NCBI GenBank assembly: GCA_025175895.1
Contig: CM046001.1
Location: forward strand, 27,166,314-27,230,313
DNA length: 64,000 nucleotides
From: Wurfbainia villosa
Taxonomy: Eukaryota > Streptophyta > Magnoliopsida > Zingiberales > Zingiberaceae
Direction of reading: 5' to 3'
Shown here: positions 58,528 to 64,000 of the stretch, piece after piece
How the letters are laid out: each line of letters opens with the position of its first letter
Numbering within the stretch: position 1 is the first letter of the stretch
Notes under the pieces: model-generated
Database searches by the model: none
The model's input: the letters and a program-made list of their open reading frames with translations, nothing else
Told to the model about the DNA's origin: nothing
Position numbers and translations under genes: made by a program

Positions 58528-61500
58528 CTATTCTATTATGCACATGCCCAATTTTTGTCTTAATAGACTAAATTCGACTTTGGGTAGGGGTTTAGTAAAT
58601 AGGTCTGCCAAGTTAGACTTTGATTCGACGTATTCGAGTTGTATGGCTCCATTGGCCACATGTTCTCGAATGAAATGATGTTTGACCTCTATATGTTTGG
58701 TCCTAGAGTGACATATCAGATTCTTAGTAAGGTTAATTGAACTAATGTTATCTACGTGAAGTTTAGTATTTGTAAAGTCTAACTTAAAGTCACGGAGAGT
58801 GTGCTTCATCCAAAGAAGCTGAGTGACACACTCACCCATCGCAATGTATTCGGCTTCGGTGGTAGATAAGGCAACACAGTGTTGCTTCCTACTGCACCAA
58901 CTTACTAGACTGGAGCCGAGAAGTTGACAACAACCACTCGTACTCTTTCTATCGAGCTTACTACCGGTATAGTCCGAATCGGAGTAGCCGGTTAGTTCGA
59001 ACTCGGTAGATCTAGGGTACCAAATACCGAGATTAAGTGTACCCTTTAGATATCTAAGGATACGCTTGACTAGAGTTAGGTAAGACTCCTTGGCACAGGT
59101 TTGGAACCTTGCGCACATACTCACTATAAATAAGATATCAGGTCGGCTTGCTGTTAAGTAAAGGAGACTCCCTATTACGCTCCTATAGTATTTTAAATCA
59201 ATTGAGTTTCCGATTAAATCTTCTTCTATATTCACATTAGTTTCCATTGGGGTATTAATAATGTTAGCGTCTTGCATTCCAAAGTGTTTAATTAATTCCC
59301 TAGTATATTTGCATTGATGTAGGTATATTCCATCTTTAGTTTGTTTAATTTGTAGACCTAAGAAGAAGCTCAACTCTCCTACTAAATTCATTTCAAATTC
59401 ACTTTCCATAAGTGAAATGAACTCATTTAGTAGGATCGAGTTGGTGGTTCTGAAAATAATATCATCTACGTAGATTTGGGCTATGAATATGTCTTTACCT
59501 AAGGTTTTTACGAAAAGAGTTGGGTCAAGTACACCTTTCGTTAAATCCTTTGGACTTAAGATAGACTGAAAGTCTCTCGTACCAAGCTCGAGGAGCTTGT
59601 TTAAGTCCATAGAGGGCTTTCTTTAACCTAAGGACATGGTCGGGTTTATCTAAACTTTCGAAACCGGGGGGGTTGACTAACATAAACCTCTTCTTTAATG
59701 AATCCATTCAAGAATGTTGATTTCACATCCATTTGAAACAACTTAAATCCTCGATGTGTAGCATACGCTAATAGCATTCAAATGGACTCTAATCTAGCTA
59801 CTGAGGCATAGGTCTCGTCGTAATCTAAACCTTCAACTTGACTAAACCCTTTAGCGACTAGTCTAGCTTTATTTCTAACTACTTCACCTTTATCATCAAG
59901 TTTATTTCTAAACACCCACCTTGTTCCAATGATTGTTTTATCTTTAGGTGGTGGTACTAATTCCCATACTTCGTTCCTAGTGAATTGAGCCAGCTCTTCT
60001 TGCATTGCAATAATCCAATCGAGATCAAGGATAGCTTGGTCAATAGTTTTGGGTTCAATTTTAGAAATCAAGGAGATATGACTAAGGTTTCTGTATGATG
60101 CTCTAGTTTGAACTCCTAGACTTGGATCACCTATCACTTGGTCGATAGGGTGATTCGTTTGAGTCCTAGTTGGATTTGGGTTTGAGTCTACAACTTGATC
60201 AATAGGATGACTCATTTGAGTTCTAGTTTGGTTAGAGTCATCTATCACTTGGTCGATAGAGTGACTTGGTTGACTTAGGTTAGGATTAATACTAGACCTG
60301 ATCTCCGGATCAGAGTTAGGTCTAGTATGAATCGGCTCGCTAATTGGGGTTGCCAAGGGTTTTGTAAGTTTGTGTCCTTCTTCAAATACTACATTGATAG
60401 TCTCCTCGACTCTAAGGGTGTCATGGTTATATACTCTATAAGCTCTACTTGTAGTCGAGTATCCTAGAAAGATCCCGGTCGAGGTTTTGGATGTAAATTT
60501 TCCTAGATGATCCTTAGTGTTTAGAATATGTACCTTACACCCAAATACCCTAAGGTACTTGATGTTAGGTATTTTATCATAATAAATTTCATATGGGGTC
60601 TTAAGGTGCCTCTTTACTATAAGGATCCTATTTTGGACATAGCATGTCGTACTCACGGCTTCCGCCCAAAACCTATCGGGTAGGTTATACTTGTTTAAGA
60701 TTGTCCTAGCGACTTCTTGTAGGGTTCTATTCTTACGTTCTACTAGGTCATTTTGTTGTGGGGTTCTAGGGCAAGAGAACTCATGGTGGTATCCATTTAG
60801 GTTACAGAATTCTGTAAACCTGTGATTCTCGAATTCACCACCATGATCAGTCCTAAGTCTTTTGATTTTAAGGTTTTGTTGATTTTCTATTAGTTTAAAT
60901 AGGTTGATTAATTGATCTAGGGTATCACTTTTGTATTTGATGAACCTAACCCAAGTAAATCTAGAATAGTCATCAATTATGACTAAGTAGAATTTACTCC
61001 CATTAAGTGACTTAGCTCCGTGTGAATCAAATAGATCCATGTGTAGGAGCTCAAGAACACTTTTGGTTCGTTCTTGATTAGTTAGTTGATGTTGTGTCCT
61101 AGATTGTTTACCTTGTTGACAAGCATTACATATTTTATTGTTCAAGTTATTGAGGTTAAGGCAAACCTTTGACTAAGTCACTCTGACTCATCTTGTGGAT
61201 GAGTCTTGGGTGTGAGTGACCGAGTCATCGGTGCCACAACCATGATTCCTCTTGCCATGTCATAAGACACTTGGTTGAGGGGTTAGTTAAATTAATAGTT
61301 TAAATATTGTTATTTCTAGTTCCCTTAAGGATTGTTTTAGAAGTTTCATTTGTATTAATTACGCATTCATTTTCTAGAAATATGATCTTATAGTTATTAT
61401 CACACAATTGACTTACACTAAGTAAATTATATTGAAAATTTTCTACCAATAAGACATTTTGAATAATAAAGTTAGAGTTGAGCTCAATGTCACCTGATCC

Positions 61501-61625
61501 GATGATTTTGAGCTTGTCGTTGTTTCCGAAGGCTACCGACCCTTGTCGTTTGAATCGAAGCTTCGAAAACTTGAGTTGATCCTCGGCCATGTGTCAGGAG
61601 CAACCACTGTCCAACATCCATTGAT
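58528..61625 (-). pseudogene. Copia C pol pseudogene
   Basis: Read leftward: protease WMLDSGCS-stop-HMAED near 61588-61620 with the same TGA position as Copia B. A protease/linker frame spans 61300-61590. Integrase plus the RT start spans 59778-61145 (CNACQQGKQSRTQ, LHMDLFDSHGAK, GGEFENHRFTEF, WVFRNKLDDKGEVVRNK), stopped by TGA for CGA at 59778. RT continues at 59525-59707 (PGFESLDKPDHVLRLKKALY). The rest of RT with YVDD and a well-preserved RNase H lie in one 360-codon frame, 58528-59610 (STTEAEYIAMGECVTQLLW, HVDNISSINLTKN, KHIEVKHHFIREHV). The pol end at 58528 is intact. Few breaks separate it from a complete pol, but it is inactive as read. Confidence 0.92.
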
Positions 61626-62254
61626 CCTACATGCAAGGTAGTTGGATCGGATATTGGATTTATTAAAGATTGGTTAAATTTTATTAACCTAAATCATCTC
61701 ACCCATGTCTACATGATCAAACATGTTAACCCTATATGTTTTTGTGAGATGACTCCCAATTTTACTTGATTTAAATTTAATGAATTGAACACTTGTCAAC
61801 CTTGCGTTAGATTAAGATTTGACCTTAGGCTCATCAAGTCACCTTTTCAAGATCATGGCTTCCAGGTCGTGGCGAGGCACAGAGGCATTCTTTGATCGGA
61901 ACAATGACCACTTCCTTAGACAAAGCCATTTTAAAGAAAATAGAGACTTGACTTACCTAAGACCACTTCCTGATCTAACTAGTCTAGGATACGGCGAGGT
62001 AGCTTCAGCTAGTTCCGCTCGGTCAAGTGCACCGAACTAGATACGCCTTATCTAGCCCGAATACACGAGACTCCGCTTTCCTAGCGTACTATCATCTCGC
62101 CGCATCCTGGTACTATGTTATCAAGTATTGACGAGTTATAGTCCTATCTAGCCATTCTAAAAAGAAAATTTAAACTAAATAAAGAACCTAAGCATGTAAT
62201 TTTCTAAGTTAAAATACAAACAAGTTTCATACTAGCTCCCCCTGGACCGTTGAA
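61626..62254 (-). other. Spacer between Copia C gag and protease
   Basis: About 600 bp without a conserved frame, homologous to 11361-11916. It contains the site (about 62091, atctcgccgcatcctgg) where the gag-only derivative at 3758 is truncated. A plus-strand 73-codon frame at 61819-62040 has no recognisable domain. Confidence 0.55.
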
Positions 62255-63841
62255 TCAGTTTGGTCTCTCCACATAGTGGATTTGGTCCTTGGGAACCCAG
62301 TACTGGTTCAATCCTAAGTTTGAAATCAAGGTGGTCTTAGGGACCCATGCTTGGACACGTTTTTTATGTCGACTTACAATCAACATATATGACTTGTTGG
62401 TCGTGTTTGAGCTAAACCCTACTCCGGCCTTGTTGCACACGGCCCTTTGCGATCCAAGTAGGAGGTCAAGTCCTTTGGATCCCAAAGTAAACCTTTCCAA
62501 CGTGTTCCTAAGATCTTCAACTTGATTCTTCAAGAGTGAGTTCTCAACTTCAAGTTTTTCAACCCGAGTGGAGTCCTTCTCTTGAACTCGACTAGTTGAA
62601 GAGGTTTGGGAGACCTCGTGTTTGAGGAGTTTAACTTCCTCAACCAGGGTCTCGACTTTGGACTCGGACTTAGCTAATTTTCTAGTTAAAAACTTAATTT
62701 CATTATAAAGTGTACTAATGAGGGATCGACTAACCTTGAGTGTATCTTTTGAACCGGATGCTTATTCGTGGCTTGTCTTGAATAGTGCTTCGCAGTCCGA
62801 CTCGTCTTCGGTTTCCGATTCATGTTCCGGTTCCGATTCCATCTCCGATTCCACCGGTTTAGCCATGAGAACATGATCATTATCTTCTTCCTCAGATGCT
62901 TCTTCCCAAGTAGCGTTGAGTGCCTTTTTGTGTTTTGGAGCTTTGCTCTTGAGTTTTGGGCATTTGGACTTGATGTGTCCAAACCTGTTGCATTCGTAAC
63001 ATCTAATATTCGAACTTTTAGGCTTACCTTCGTTGGGTCAAGTGACGGTTCATTTTCGGCCCTTGACTATCCTCTGAACTAGGTTGACTAGTTCGGCCTC
63101 CATTTCGAAGTCGACCTCCGAATTGGACTCATCCTCTTCTTCCTTCGGAGGTGGCTTGCTTGCGGTTTTCTTCCTCGAACCTGCAAAAAGTGTTATACCC
63201 TTCTCAGGTTCCGAGTTAGACTGTTCATGAAGTTCAAAATCAGAAAATAATTCATCTAACCTAAGCTTCGAAAGATCCTTGGAGACCTTGTAGACATCAA
63301 CCATGGATGCCCACGAGGTAGTCCTCGGAAAGGAGTTAAGAACATACCTTATAAGGTCGCGGTTTTCGACCTTTTGCCCGATCGCGTGTAGATTATTGAC
63401 TATGTCTTGAACGCGGGCATGAAGTTGTGTCACCGATTCATGTTCCTGCATTTTTAGATTATATAATTTATTAAACAAAAGATCGCGCTTACATACCTTG
63501 GCTTCATCGGTCCCTTCGTGTAGCTCTACTAGCTTTGTCCAAAGGTCCTTTGCGCTGATGAAGGGGCCGACGCGATTAAGCTCCTCCTTGGACAAGCCGC
63601 ATTGGAGGATTTGAGTTGGCTTGGCGTCAGCTTCGACTTGTCTTTTTGTCGCAATGGTCCATTGGTCATAATCCAAGCATTCACCCATTTCGTTAGTCGG
63701 AAGTGTGAATCCCGTTTGGATTATGATCCACATCTCGATTTGAGTTTTAAGAAAGTATTCCATCCGACCCTTCCAATAACGAAAGTCATCTCCGTTGTAA
63801 AACGGAGGTCGGACGGTGCTAAAACCCTCGAGATGGGCCAT
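62255..63841 (-). pseudogene. Copia C gag, nearly complete
   Basis: Starts at 63841 (MAHLEGFSTVRPPFYNGDD). A 263-codon frame to 63050 covers the UBN2-like domain with YWKGRMEYFLKTQIEMW, LLFNKLYNLKMQEHESVTQL and LSKLRLDELFSDFELHEQSN, and an acidic stretch. A frameshift near 63045 precedes the zinc knuckle (CYECNRFGHIKSKCPK-like, about 62950-63000). The acidic region and coiled coil continue in other frames to 62255 (KNQVEDLRNTLERFTLGSKG). It is the best gag of the family in this window. It would form the particle shell and bind RNA. Confidence 0.88.
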
Positions 63842-64000
63842 TAAAACAAAAGAAACAAGGAGATGAAGACGAAAAACCTAGCAACGACAAAAACACACGA
63901 AATGTACCAAGACTCGCATGTTGGATTAGTAGTGCGGGAAGAAAACTAACCAAATGAAATAAATTTGAAATAAACAGAATTAAAAAGAAAAAAAATCTGT
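63842..64000 (-). other. Copia C leader, cut by window edge
   Basis: AT-rich leader aligned with 77-235 and 13553-13710, containing the ccaagactcgc block. The primer-binding site and 5' LTR should follow just outside the window. Confidence 0.75.

Noticed and set aside
1..64000. tRNA, rRNA or other noncoding RNA genes
   Set aside because: The only tRNA-like matches are the short primer-binding sites; no cloverleaf or rRNA sequence was recognised.

Overview
This window looks like heterochromatic, repeat-dense DNA from a flowering plant with a large genome. The evidence is plant SIRE/Maximus-like Copia, Athila-like and chromovirus-type LTR retrotransposons, plant CACTA (En/Spm) transposase families, and primer-binding sites matching plant initiator tRNA-Met. 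The species cannot be named from the sequence. I found no host protein-coding gene, tRNA, rRNA, CRISPR array or prokaryotic feature. Essentially every base belongs to nested transposable elements.

Layout, outermost host first. The oldest recognisable host is an Athila-type Ty3 retrotransposon: a gag fragment at 15373-16022 continues at 32153-32378. On its left sits a minus-strand Copia complex. This comprises a gag start (1-76), an LTR (282-3757) that holds a 2.3-kb solo LTR (1111-3442), a gag-only deletion derivative (3758-5710), and another LTR (5711-6286 continued at 14865-15372). That second LTR is split by a full-length Copia element of the same family (Copia B, 6287-14864). Inside the Athila gag is a gag-only LTR element (TR-GAG type, 16023-32147, 5-bp target duplication aatcc). 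Its own 5' LTR is split by a 9.85-kb CACTA transposon (20901-30752, 3-bp duplication caa) carrying degenerate TNP2-like and TNPA-like genes. To the right, the Athila sequence is broken by an unclassified LTR (32379-33668). That LTR is broken by another Copia element (Copia C, 33669 to beyond the window), whose 3' LTR is broken by a 22.8-kb Ty3 chromovirus concatemer (33997-56799).

The chromovirus block is the most unusual structure. It has four near-identical 3.5-3.65-kb LTRs alternating with three internal regions of about 2.8 kb, and a single imperfect target duplication surrounds the whole array. Each internal region has a gag stub joined to integrase and a chromodomain-like C terminus, with protease, reverse transcriptase and most of RNase H missing. 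Any movement would need enzymes from a relative.

Almost all coding regions carry nonsense codons (often CAG to TAG or CGA to TGA, as expected from methylcytosine decay) or frameshifts, so most genes are pseudogenes. Some differences between near-identical repeats pile up at CAG/CTG and CAGTCGACTG motifs, so part of the apparent damage may be sequencing or polishing error. The most interesting regulatory signal is arrays of short near-palindromes (CAGTCGACTG, or GGTTGAACTGA in one LTR) upstream of the TATA box in the LTRs of two different element families.
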